Source: Chara braunii (taxonomy: Eukaryota > Streptophyta > Charophyceae > Charales > Characeae). From it: a DNA stretch of 24,453 bases. Made by a program: the position numbers and the translations under genes. The stretch is from contig BFEA01000322.1 of assembly GCA_003427395.1 (NCBI GenBank), positions 1,041,043 to 1,065,495 on the forward strand. Direction: 5' to 3'. The first letter of the stretch is position 1. Each line of letters begins with the position of its first letter. Positions 1 through 8,360 of the stretch are shown here, piece after piece. Under the pieces are notes generated by a model that had not been told where the DNA came from, ran no database searches, and saw only the letters and a list, made by a program, of their open reading frames with translations.

Positions 1-1
1 T

Positions 2-455
2 CCTTTCATTCAACTCCAGCCTGGTAAGCCAGGGTTTGAACAACATGCCATACTCGACTCCTCTAATAGTCATGGTATCTTCAACTTTCTCGATCATCCA
101 TTGCGCGACTTCCCTGGACTTAGCTACATATGAGACTACGTTCAACCCTTCTCTGTGTACTCTTCCCCGTTTTGTGCTTCAGACGAAGATTCGCTACCTA
201 TACCACCCGTTCTCGTAGGCGCGGATCAAATCCTCCCTTGCTCGCATTGGTAAATTCCTCGCTTCACCCTGAAATATTATAGTCACCGTCCGCTCTTTGA
301 GCCAGGTCATGGTCAGCTCGTCTAACTGCGGGTTGACCACGAACGTGTGTACACCCCCTTCGATTACCCATTCCCCATGGCGAAACTTTTCCAAAAAAGC
401 ACCGTCATCGAAACACTTGGAGATCACTCAGTCGCATACGGTCTTCGTCTGAGAG
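2..455 (-). pseudogene. LINE ORF1 fragment, 5' part, antisense
   Basis: This is the N-terminal part of an ORF1 (RNA-binding, DUF4283-like) protein of a LINE related to the two elements further right. Read on the minus strand, it contains WLKERTVTIIFQGEARNL, which matches LINE-A (LKERSVLVIFQGEARNL) and LINE-B (WLKEHTVTVIF), and then DLIRAYENG. After two in-frame stops (the first at 194-196) the same frame continues with NVVSYVAKSREVAQWMI and ends FKPWLTRLELNER, the counterpart of LINE-B NVLSYVAKNSTLTRWLI. Near 425-440 the upstream reading (RMRLSDL) is one base out of frame, so a small indel is likely. The fragment leaves the window at base 1. It keeps tryptophan in FKPWLT where LINE-B has a stop. 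The assignment rests on similarity within this window. Confidence 0.8.
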
Positions 456-1275
456 CAGGACGTCTGCATGCCCGAGAGGGGAACGACCTTTTTCCCGCTG
501 CTATCTAGAAGACCTTCTCTGATACCATAGTGTTTGCCAAGTCACCAAGTCTCTGCTGCCAATGTTGCTCCCAACTCACCACCTATTACACCGGAGTATA
601 ACGAATTAGTGGCGGGTGCCAACCACGGCACGCCAGACAACAGAAACTGTAACTCACGCATTGTCGCACCGTCCAGTTAATCTTACCTTCACATGTCGAC
701 GAAGACTCAACTAGCTAAGATAGAGGGGGACAACCACGCGGACGACCTTCTTCCCAAAGATCACTAAAAAATTACCGAGCACGATGATCGACTCACTGAG
801 GACATCATGGCGGTGCCTCACAGTGGTGGTTGAGCCAGTCACTAGCGGTTAATGGAAGGCCAAAAATTCAGGGTTTTTCGCCACGTCGCTACAAGGAATG
901 TTGTTGAAACTTTTGCGAACAAACCATGCAGGGTCATAATACAAACAACAAAAAACAACAGGCAAAAAAAAAACAAAAAAAACAAACTCAAAAGCATTAT
1001 AAAACCCTATTCGGAGTAGCTTTCGGAGTTCGCCGCATTGTTTTTCGAGTCCGGTGTTTTTGCTAAGTTTTTCGTTACTGGTCCAAATGCGGCGAAATTG
1101 AATACAAATATACCCTAAAAGACATACATATCAGGCAAAAAGAAAACCAAGAAAAAAATAAAAATTCATGAAAATATGGTAGTTTCGGTGAAACATTCGC
1201 CAAAATTCATCGAAATCGGGTCTTCCATCAATCGCTAGTGGTGGACTCGCGGCCTCTTACCGAGGACCTCCACAA
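456..1275. other. No gene seen
   Basis: No ORF here has recognisable content. The left part could be the 5' leader of the antisense LINE fragment, but I see no monomers like those of LINE-A. An A/C-rich tract lies at about 945-990 and AT-rich stretches at 1085-1170. Confidence 0.5.
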
Positions 1276-1315
1276 GGGAATTCGCGATCACCTCTGGAGG
1301 TGACCGCGAATGCCC
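1276..1315. repeat. Near-perfect inverted repeat, 19-bp arms
   Basis: Arms 1276-1294 and 1297-1315 pair at 17 of 19 positions around a 2-base centre. The core is ATTCGCGATCACCTC followed by GAGGTGACCGCGAAT. It could form a hairpin or cruciform. No gene is adjacent, so a terminator role is not supported; a recombined terminal inverted repeat is possible. Confidence 0.75.
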
Positions 1316-1932
1316 TATTTATTTTTTAGCATTGTCTTCAAGAATTGGTGAAAATTCGTTCACGAGAGTTCTTGCACAATTTGTGGATGGCGTCATGTGA
1401 CCAGCAAAGTACGAAATCGCCATTGCTCCAGACGACCAGGGCCTTGTCCCATCTGAAAAGGTATAGCAGTACGACCCGAACGGATTTGGGGTCGCAGTGT
1501 GAGTATGGGTCTCACTCCACTACTATCTGTTGTACGATTTCGAATACTGGGACACCGCTCCAATTACTATCCAAAGTATACCTTCGGAAACCATCATATA
1601 GTTGTCAGATGGCGCCCTCTAGATTCACCATACGATCCCGTATAGTAACCAACCTGCAAAAGTCGTTCCTCGGAGGGTGGTCGAAGGAGGCCGGCGTTCT
1701 TCCGTGAAAACGTATGGTGCACCTGGAGTCTGGGCGGACAAAACTGCCTCTTTTGTATTCTTGTGGAATTTGGTGCTATACGGTTTCGTATAGCGAGCCC
1801 ATCCTCCAGGTACACGGTACCAGCCCCGCGCAAGGATGAGCACTGCCAAAGTGCCCCGCCCTCCCCCGCCAGCCTTCCCTCCTCCCCCCCTTCCCCTTTG
1901 GCGCCCGACCATGCGGAAGAATGGATCCACGT
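1316..1932. other. No gene seen; small palindrome
   Basis: Several overlapping ORFs exist on both strands, but none has protein-like composition or recognisable motifs. A perfect 8-bp palindrome with a 4-base loop lies at 1775-1794 (GCTATACG ... CGTATAGC). A C-rich tract runs from about 1855 to 1910. Confidence 0.4.
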
Positions 1933-2430
1933 AAAAATAAAAGGACTGCACCGAGTTAGAAAATGGTGTTATATGCATTCCAGTGGAGGGCACCTGAAAA
2001 AATGGATCCAGGAACAAAAAAAAAAAAAAAAAAAAGGTACCAAACCGGAAAACGGCATTACATGCATCCCAATGCCCCAATTCATTCCACCTCCAGCATG
2101 TGCATTCGCCAAAACTTGTGCTCGGTAACTTCAGCCATGTCATTTCCTCCCATCGCACGTCTTGGCACTTGCCAGGGAAAATAAAAGGGTTGCACCAAGC
2201 CGAAAATAGTGTTACATGCATTCCAATGGAGGGCTCTGGAAGAACGGATCCAGGAACCGAAAAAAAAAAAAATAATTGTACCAAGCTGGAAAACGGTGTT
2301 ACATGCATCCCAATGGCGCAGTTCATTCCACCTCCAGCATGGCGTTTCCTCAGCGCATTCGCCAGCACCCGTACTAAGTAGCTTCAGCCACGACGTTTCT
2401 TTCCATCGCATGTCTTGGCACTTGGGACGC
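1933..2430 (+). repeat. Two tandem copies of a ~245-250 bp unit with internal sub-repeats
   Basis: Copy 1 is about 1933-2178 and copy 2 about 2179-2430; equivalent points such as TGCACC at 1947 and 2191 lie 244 bases apart. Each copy contains two versions of a module with GGAAAACGGTGTTACATGCA and CCCAATGG, so the module occurs four times (near 1947, 2038, 2191 and 2279). Each copy also has GGATCCAGGAAC followed by an A tract (20 A at 2016-2035). Both copies end in a CTTGGCACTTG block. Long ORFs run through both strands because the array lacks stops, but they look like repeat translation. Confidence 0.85.
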
Positions 2431-2843
2431 GACACTGCAGGCTTCACATGCGAGTTTGTCTACATGCGAGCATGCGTTCGTCCATGGAAGAAGTATTGTC
2501 GTTTCTTCTTGCAACCAAGTGTTGCAGCAGATGAGGTATGTCACTCCGGATTCTTGTTTCTTTGAGCGTGTGAGGACTTCATCGCTATGTGCCACGACGG
2601 ACACAGACCTTTATCGTGATCTTCATCCGTGTTGCCATCGAAGTTGGGGAACTTTCGATTTGAAGGCAAGGCGAGGTAACGTTGGCAATGGATCAGCGTC
2701 GCCATGTCTCTTGCCTCCAGAATGCCACGTTGCCTGGGTTAAGAGGGGGGTGGGGGGAGAGGGGCAACGCTAAGGTGTGCCATCGCCCCCTCGAGGCAGT
2801 AGTTATTTTTTTTCATTTTTTTTAAGCACGTCACAAAAAAAAA
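2431..2843. other. No gene seen
   Basis: Unassigned sequence with short ORFs only. It ends in a T-rich stretch (about 2800-2823) and an A tract just before the direct repeat. Confidence 0.4.
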
Positions 2844-3139
2844 ACTAATGGCGTTGCATCTTTTTATATTCTCACGTTTAATTTGTGTCGGATTGTCACG
2901 TTTAGTGCGGTGTCTGAGTGAAGTCGGTCATCACCCTTCTCGATGGCAATAGGGTTGGTGTGGATAGCGCGTTGTTTTCATTTTTTTTTAGCATGAATGA
3001 ATAAATGAATAAACTAATGGAGGTGCATCTTTCCATACTCTCACGCTCGATTCGTAGTGGATTGTCACGTTTAGTGTGGTACGGGAGTGAAGACGATCAT
3101 CACCCTTCTCATTGGCAACGGGGTTGGTGTGGATGGTGC
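2844..3139 (+). repeat. 127-bp direct repeat, two copies
   Basis: Copies at 2844-2970 and 3013-3139 have the same length and align without gaps, with about 25 substitutions. Shared blocks include GGATTGTCACGTTTAGTG and ATCACCCTTCTC. The 42-base spacer is T-rich with an AATGAATAAATGAAT microrepeat. The substitutions show an old duplication; no coding content is seen. Confidence 0.85.
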
Positions 3140-3231
3140 ACACTCCCGGTCCTGTGAAGCACTATAAAGGAGTCGTGTGATGCAGTTGGGGCAATGGCGG
3201 TATGTAGCATGTCGGGAGTTCAAGCTCACCG

Positions 3232-3283
3232 GGTAGTAAGTGGAGCATAGCTGCTCTGGTAGTAAGTGAAGCATCGCTGCTCA
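3232..3283 (+). repeat. 26-bp tandem duplication
   Basis: The unit GGTAGTAAGTGGAGCATAGC plus six bases occurs at 3232-3257 and again at 3258-3283 with three substitutions. Confidence 0.8.
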
Positions 3284-4051
3284 ACTTACGTCTCTCGGTT
3301 GTTTGCAGTAGTAGACTGGGAGAGGTCTTCGTTACACTGTGTGACATCTCGGCACAGGTCTGGTGGCGGAACCCATTTTGGCAGTTGCGGAGTGACGGAT
3401 CGCTGTAATGCGATACCACATGTCGGGAGTGGTGATGCAATGACATGTTGCGAATGACGGATAGTTGTTCTGGCTTTTCATTGTAGTGCCTAGATCGCCT
3501 CTCATAACCGCTTATAGTCATGTTGTCCGATCCAACCATGCTGCTTTTACTTTACACGGCAACTGCGATATATGTGTTTTGGATACTGGGCGTCGGATCT
3601 GCGATCGACATGATTTGGGTTCCAGCTGTCGCACGCTCCCAGCACGTGGTGTGTTGGCTTTGCGGTTTCTTCTTTTCATTTTTACGGCTCCGGGCTAGGA
3701 ACGTTTGGGAGTCGATGGCATTCCTAATGAACCGAAAGTTGGCAGGAACGCCGGGAGAGCCAATAACCGGTCAGGAAGCCATGATTGGTCATGTTTCGGA
3801 TGAGCCCCTACTTCCATACGTGAACAGTGGAACGTCCGCACATTCGCTAATGCGAGTGGATCTGCCGCCACACCCCCAACTTTTACCAGGAGATGAAGAT
3901 GGCGCGTACGGTATTCCTCGTGTGGGCAACGAGGTAGCCTGATGTATGGCGGGCGACCGACAATCATCATGTAGGTTTGTCGCGCCATATGGATCCTCCA
4001 CAAGCTACCTCTGCTGCTGTTGAGCAGTGCCATGGCAGCGATGGGGACTGA
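3284..4051. other. No supported gene; weak ORF 3520-3942
   Basis: A plus-strand ORF at 3520-3942 (140 codons, ATG start) begins with a hydrophobic stretch and ends with a soluble region containing SDEPLLPYVNSG. I recognise no family. Its second half could be an exon upstream of the Myb-like gene, since it lies just before it on the same strand, but there is no firm evidence. Confidence 0.25.
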
Positions 4052-4864
4052 TCTTGGACAATTGTCCACCCTCACATTGCTGTCTACGAGAGTAAGAGCC
4101 TCTTGACGGGGACTGAAACTTTTCACAAGGTGAAGGAGATTCATCGACAGATACTGGCGGAATTGGATGTGCAGGGGGCATTCGCTGCACGTGAAACTGT
4201 TGGCGTCAATCACAATCTAGGAGCTACTGCTCCACCACCTGCTGCTCCACGTGTGAAATTGCCACCGAGGGCCTCGTCGGAGGTGCCATCGCAGGGATCG
4301 TCCATGGTCGCAGGCCTTGGCAAGTCATCGCCTGGAGAACACGTTTCTTCACGTCAGCCTCTATTTCGGGTACTGGCGAACTTATCCTCGTCGATGATTG
4401 TCGCCGCTGTGTCAAGTGCCACACTGGGGAGTGACGCGATGCCCGGGGGGGTGGGGAGTGCTCTTGCAGGCAGAGGTCGTGGAAAGAAAGTTGTGAAGCC
4501 ACGAACACCCGCCCGCAAGGCTGCAAACAGCTTGTCAGCACTGATGGCCAACGCTGGCAATGCTGATGCGGAAACACCCACGCATGAGGCATCGACCAAC
4601 ACCGAAGGGGCCGAATGCAGGAAGAAAGTGGATGAAGGAGGAAAGTGTGAGGAGGGGGCAAAGGCGGTGTGCAAGTGGACGGAGGAGGAAAGTGTCAAAC
4701 TCGTGCACGTGAAGTGCGAGTTTGACATAGAGTTGCTACGCTTTGGTGGGACGAATGCGAAAACCAAGCCTGTGAAAGATAAATGGGGAGAGGCGGTTAA
4801 CGGAGACCCAAAATTTCAGCGTTTTTTTAATGCTATTTATAAGAAAACCAGAAGCCCTTTTTAA
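4052..4864 (+). pseudogene. Myb/SANT-like (trihelix) protein, N-terminal part
   Basis: The frame is open from 4052 to the stop at 4862-4864. The first in-frame ATG is at 4304; upstream codons (EIHRQILAELDVQG) also look coding, so the true start may be in an earlier exon. The middle is low-complexity, rich in Ala, Ser and Pro, with a basic patch (GRGRGKKVVKPRTPARK) that recalls but does not match an AT-hook. From 4673 comes KWTEEESVKLVHVKCEFDIE, typical of the first helix of Myb/SANT-like (trihelix) DNA-binding domains, followed by KDKWGEAV. The fold is incomplete: the frame runs into TRSPF and a stop just before the assembly gap. Such proteins act in the nucleus as DNA-binding factors or as accessory proteins of Harbinger-type transposons; which applies cannot be told here. 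A second part lies after the gap. Confidence 0.5.
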
Positions 4865-4879
4865 CAAAAAAATGCATCA

Positions 4880-5299
4880 NNNNNNNNNNNNNNNNNNNNN
4901 NNNNNNNNNNNNNNNNNNNNNNNNNNNNNNNNNNNNNNNNNNNNNNNNNNNNNNNNNNNNNNNNNNNNNNNNNNNNNNNNNNNNNNNNNNNNNNNNNNNN
5001 NNNNNNNNNNNNNNNNNNNNNNNNNNNNNNNNNNNNNNNNNNNNNNNNNNNNNNNNNNNNNNNNNNNNNNNNNNNNNNNNNNNNNNNNNNNNNNNNNNNN
5101 NNNNNNNNNNNNNNNNNNNNNNNNNNNNNNNNNNNNNNNNNNNNNNNNNNNNNNNNNNNNNNNNNNNNNNNNNNNNNNNNNNNNNNNNNNNNNNNNNNNN
5201 NNNNNNNNNNNNNNNNNNNNNNNNNNNNNNNNNNNNNNNNNNNNNNNNNNNNNNNNNNNNNNNNNNNNNNNNNNNNNNNNNNNNNNNNNNNNNNNNNNN
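4880..5299. other. Assembly gap (420 N)
   Basis: All bases are N. It interrupts the Myb-like gene, probably within an intron or inserted element. Any ORF drawn through it is an artefact. Confidence 1.

Positions 5300-5359
<60 letters not shown>
5300..5359 (+). repeat. A60 homopolymer at the gap edge
   Basis: Sixty consecutive A follow the gap. This could be the 3' A tail of a plus-strand retroposon whose body lies in the gap, or a low-complexity run that broke the assembly. Confidence 0.9.
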
Positions 5360-5362
<3 letters not shown>

Positions 5363-5402
5363 CCCCCAAACCCTAATTTCAGTTTTTTGACCTGTTACTC
5401 AG

Positions 5403-5823
5403 GAGCTGAAACTGGGGTCCCCCGTTAACCACGTGTGGCTCAAGGAGTCCGTTTTTAATGCAATGGACCAATATCACCACGACGACCCGTCCACACATCC
5501 AAGGAGCCTGTTGGATTCTGGCGTTCCGCTGGGCGAGCCGTCAGAGACCGGTTCAGTTGGGCAGTCTAGGATCTACAAATAATGTCCCTGAGAGCGCTCG
5601 CCTTGGCGCTGAGAAGCGGAGGAAGAGTGCTCGGGAAGGTGCCATGGCTGACATTCGGGAATTTGTGGGGGGACATGGGGAGACTACTGCTTCTGCAGTG
5701 CGTGATGCAGCGAAGATGCAGTCTGAAGATAGGCAGAAGTTGAACGCAGACGTGGAACTACTGATGGGGAAGTTGGCAGAGCCCCCTATATTTTGTTTTC
5801 TTTTTCATTTTCCTTTTGGTTGA
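5403..5823 (+). pseudogene. Myb-like protein, C-terminal part (frameshifted)
   Basis: A pyrimidine-rich stretch ending in TTACTCAG precedes 5403, a good plant-type 3' splice site, and the frame then reads ELKLGSPVNHVWLKESVF, then NAMDQYHHDDPSTHPRSLLD. Near 5560-5590 the coding signal moves one frame (frame 3 to frame 1) and continues with ESARLGAEKRRKSAREGAMA and DIREFV to the stop at 5821-5823. The basic KRRKSAR run followed by an alpha-helical tail is what I would expect for the C-terminal region of plant Myb/SANT-like proteins. Together with 4052-4864 it probably made one gene, with the gap in an intron. The frameshift and the stop at the end of the first part argue for a pseudogene, though a sequencing error is possible. 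Pairing of the halves is inference. Confidence 0.45.
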
Positions 5824-6398
5824 AGCGAAACTGGCTAAGGCTGCCAAAAGTTACTCCCGGGTGGAATTGTGGGGACCCCGACCCCTATTCAAACATTCTT
5901 TCGTAATGAAATATTAACTCGGGTTTTTTTTTTTTTTTTTTTTTTTTTTCAAGAATAACAAAAAGCTATGTAGGACGCTCGATGGCATGGCAATAACTTT
6001 TCACGAGGGGTTGTAGGGTGGATTGAGTTGGGATGGTGATCCCGGTACATGTCGAATGTGTAGGACTTGAGCAGTTGGCACTATTGTTGTTTATTTTTTT
6101 TTTCTTCAGTATCTTTCCGTAGACTGATACCACGTGGGGCGTGGGGGCGCAGCCAGGACGGCGGCGGACCGGCGATCGCATAGAACTTTCTGGAGAGACA
6201 CGCAGGGAAAATCATGGGCATAGCAGGGACCCGGGGAGGAGGGGGTAAATTATTCGTAAAGGAATTCAACATTTGTAGTGTCAGCCTGCAGTCCATTTGC
6301 CGCTTTTTTTTTTTCGCCTTGCACTACCTTCCTACCACTACTCCTAAGACTATATAGAGGGGACCCCTATTCCCCATTTTTTCAAGTCCCGGGGAAGG
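5824..6398. other. No gene seen; T26 tract at 5924-5949
   Basis: The T run may mark the 3' A tail of a minus-strand retroposon lying to its right, but no retroposon body is recognised. A TATA-like ACTATATAGAGG lies near 6348-6359, about 60 bases before the U6 copy, which is too far for a plant U6 TATA box. GGGACCCC plus CCCTATTC words occur near both 5873 and 6360. Confidence 0.4.
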
Positions 6399-6411
6399 AA
6401 GACCGTCGACC
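6399..6411 (+). repeat. Target-site duplication, left copy
   Basis: AAGACCGTCGACC lies one base before the U6-like sequence and matches AAGACCGTAAACC at 6537-6549 in 11 of 13 positions, the first 8 being identical. Confidence 0.7.
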
Positions 6412-6412
6412 C

Positions 6413-6538
6413 GTCCTTCGGGACATCCGTTAAAATTGGAACAATACAGAGAAGATTAGGATGGCCCCTGCGCTTTCAAGGATGACACGCATAAATCGAA
6501 AAATTGTCCAATTTTTTTGGAAAAAAAAAAAAAAAAAA
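6413..6538 (+). pseudogene. U6 spliceosomal snRNA retropseudogene with A tail
   Basis: U6 RNA forms the catalytic core of the spliceosome. The copy starts with the 5' stem-loop GTCC-TTCG-GGAC (6413-6424), then ATCCGTTAAAATTGGAACAA, the intact ACAGAGA box (6446-6452), GGCCCCTGCGC, AAGGATGACACGCATAAATC, and ends TTGTCCA followed by seven T (6512-6518). Compared with the conserved plant U6 I know, the catalytic AGC triad reads AGG (6458-6460) and four extra bases TTTC sit at 6474-6477, before AAGGATGAC. The T tract is followed by GG and an 18-base A run (6521-6538). A-tailing plus 13-bp flanking duplications show reverse transcription and insertion by LINE-type machinery. No proper U6 promoter is seen upstream. 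Confidence 0.88.
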
Positions 6539-6549
6539 GACCGTAAACC
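6537..6549 (+). repeat. Target-site duplication, right copy
   Basis: AAGACCGTAAACC overlaps the end of the A tail and matches the left copy at 6399-6411. Confidence 0.7.
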
Positions 6550-7396
6550 AAACGAAAGGCCAAGATACATTCGCTGTTTTCTCATTTGCATTGAATTAGA
6601 AAAGGCGAAAATGGGAAATAGAGGCGAGCTGGAGAGAGGGCAACAAAAAATTGTGGAGGAATGGCAAAAAAAAAGGCAAAAAAAAAAGGGTAAAATGAGA
6701 CTGAACACTTCCCTAGAATGAGGACAGAAACATTGCCATATTTTGCCAGACGAAAAAAAAAAATTGGTCTCGTCGATCTCCGTGGAGAATGAACGGCCAT
6801 ATAATCATGAAAACCTTTCCCATACTAAAAAGGGCGGAGCGACCAGACGCGCACCACCATTTCCCACGACCACCGCCGGGTTCCCTCACAAGACTATCGG
6901 TCGGTGCCCGGTTGGTGACCGCAACCCTATTAATCGCGCAACGACGCCCTCTAAACCCGTTTACCCGGTCCACGACATTCCCCATACGAAAAACGGTCGC
7001 TAAACGACAAAAGACATTTATCTATACGCAACCATCCTGGCTGCCAATTTTTTTATGTTGTTTGGTCATTATTGATTTTATCGAGGTGTGTGTGTGTGGG
7101 ATTTATTATATGTCTCAGCCAGTGGTCAGCGAGGTGTTGAATACAACCCTCTTAGCTACTGGTAGTGGGACCCACCTCCCCCCCCGTGTGCAACCTCGCA
7201 ACCTTCTCAACGCACCGGCCAACAGGTAAGTCTCCAACCCTGCGGTTGGCCTCACGCTGCGTCCATCAATAGGATGAGCAAAATAGAATGAATCTTCCCC
7301 TAGAACATCGCAATAGGCATTACTACACGTGTGTGTGTGTTGGTGGGGGGAGGAGGTGTTTGTTATGTTATGCAATGTTCTGCTATGCTCTGCCTT
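6550..7396. other. No gene seen
   Basis: A purine-rich stretch with A runs (about 6600-6765) is followed by unassigned sequence with TG microrepeats at about 7088-7098 and 7328-7340. Overlapping ORFs on both strands have no recognisable motif. Confidence 0.4.
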
Positions 7397-7606
7397 CCCT
7401 TCAAAGTTGGCGACGAGGTTCTTGTCGACGCACGTCACTTCCAGCCCGAAGTTGACACGCTTCGGAAATTCAGACGGCGATATATTGGACCATGCACCAT
7501 TCTTGCACCCACCGGACCCAATCATGACTGCCCGGTGAGCTTGAAATTGAAGCTCCCCGATTCCATGTACCGCGCTAACTTACATGAAGTTTTAATTTCC
7601 GTATGC
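7397..7606 (+). pseudogene. Ty3/gypsy integrase C-terminal fragment
   Basis: The frame reads PFKVGDEVLVDARHF, then FRRRYIGPCTILAP, then SLKLKLPDSMYRANLHEVL. The order VGD-V-L, R-(K/R)-x-x-GP-(F/C)-x-I and L-LP ... H-V is that of the integrase C-terminal DNA-binding domain of plant Ty3/gypsy (Metaviridae) polyproteins, which sits after the DDE core and binds the element's cDNA ends. Only about 70 residues are present. No DDE core, RNase H or reverse transcriptase is found upstream and no LTR is recognised, so this is an orphan fragment. The frame stays open to 7714, but the sequence after about 7606 looks non-coding. The family call rests on motif order alone. Confidence 0.6.
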
Positions 7607-7734
7607 GGGAGTTTTGCAAACATTTCCTTTATGTCATATGTTCTCAACATAATACGACCATTCATCCCAAATTCCTTATGTGTTTTTTCGTTTATTATTT
7701 CGATTTTTCCATAATTAAATAATCATTATAGAGT

Positions 7735-8190
7735 AAAATTACATTCTAAATTTCAAATTTTTATTCCATCTTAAAAAATGTCATTCCAATTTTAAATTTT
7801 TTCATCTTACTTGAAAACTTTCATTCCAAGAATGGGGTATCCCTTCCTATTTGAACTGCATGTTAGAGATGGAATGAAAGTCTGGATGAGTTCATGAAAT
7901 ATTTTAATTGGACTGTCATTCTAAGTAAGGATTTCCAGTCATAAATAGGTTAATCCAATCTAAATTAGACAATATTTGTTGTAGTAGAATGAAAATCTAA
8001 TTAAAACATTTCATAAACTCATCCAGACTGTCATTCCATCTTGAACAAATAAATGTAGTTGGAAGGGAAAACTCATATTTAGACGGAAACTTATCAAATT
8101 AAATTGGAAATTTCAGAATTGGACAAACATTGGAATGATAATTTATAAATAGGAAGGATTTTTTTTTAATGGAATGTTTTTTCAACTTTC
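7735..8190. repeat. AT-rich foldback (MITE-like) element
   Basis: Arms at 7868-7909 and 7999-8040 are inverted copies matching at 39 of 42 positions around an 89-base spacer. Weaker pairing continues on both sides: inward around TCATTCTA and outward around CCCTTCC/GGAAGGG and ATTCCA/TGGAAT. The word ATTCCA or its complement recurs across the whole block, which is much richer in AT than its flanks. No coding content. The outer limits are approximate and I cannot see a clear target-site duplication. Confidence 0.65.
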
Positions 8191-8220
8191 ATTTCTCATG
8201 GGAATTTTTCTTTTAATGTG

Positions 8221-8360
8221 CTATCCTATGTTTTGCTGTGCTATGCTATGCTCTGTCATGATAAGTGGTGGTTTAACATAATATAGCCAAACCATGGGAT
8301 GCCACATGCTATGCTATCTTTTCGTTTGCTACGCTATGCTCTGTGTTGCTATTTGCTAAA
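8221..8360 (+). repeat. Degenerate GCTATGCT-type simple repeat
   Basis: Degenerate words of the form TGCTATGCTATGCTCTG recur at about 8236-8255, 8308-8318 and 8328-8345. A shorter example (CTGCTATGCTCTGCC) lies at 7380-7394, on the other side of the integrase fragment and the foldback. Confidence 0.6.

Noticed and set aside
1345-1707. 120-codon plus-strand ORF
   Set aside because: Composition looks random (Ser/Thr-rich), no motif, and it overlaps an antisense ORF.
1625-2368. 247-codon minus-strand ORF
   Set aside because: It runs through the tandem array; its Phe runs and repeated GMH-T-FS words are translations of the repeat and A tracts.
2844-3139. Direct repeats as a CRISPR array or as LTRs
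   Set aside because: Only two copies, diverged, with no regular spacers, no Cas genes and no coding interior.
4830-5390. ORFs spanning the N gap
   Set aside because: Artefact of N bases and the A60 run.
6349-6518. Functional U6 gene with a TATA box at about 6350
   Set aside because: The TATA-like sequence is about 60 bases upstream, the catalytic triad is changed, and an A tail and target-site duplications mark a retrocopy.
7397-8360. A complete LTR retrotransposon
   Set aside because: Only an integrase C-terminal fragment is present; no LTR pair, primer-binding site or reverse transcriptase is seen around it.
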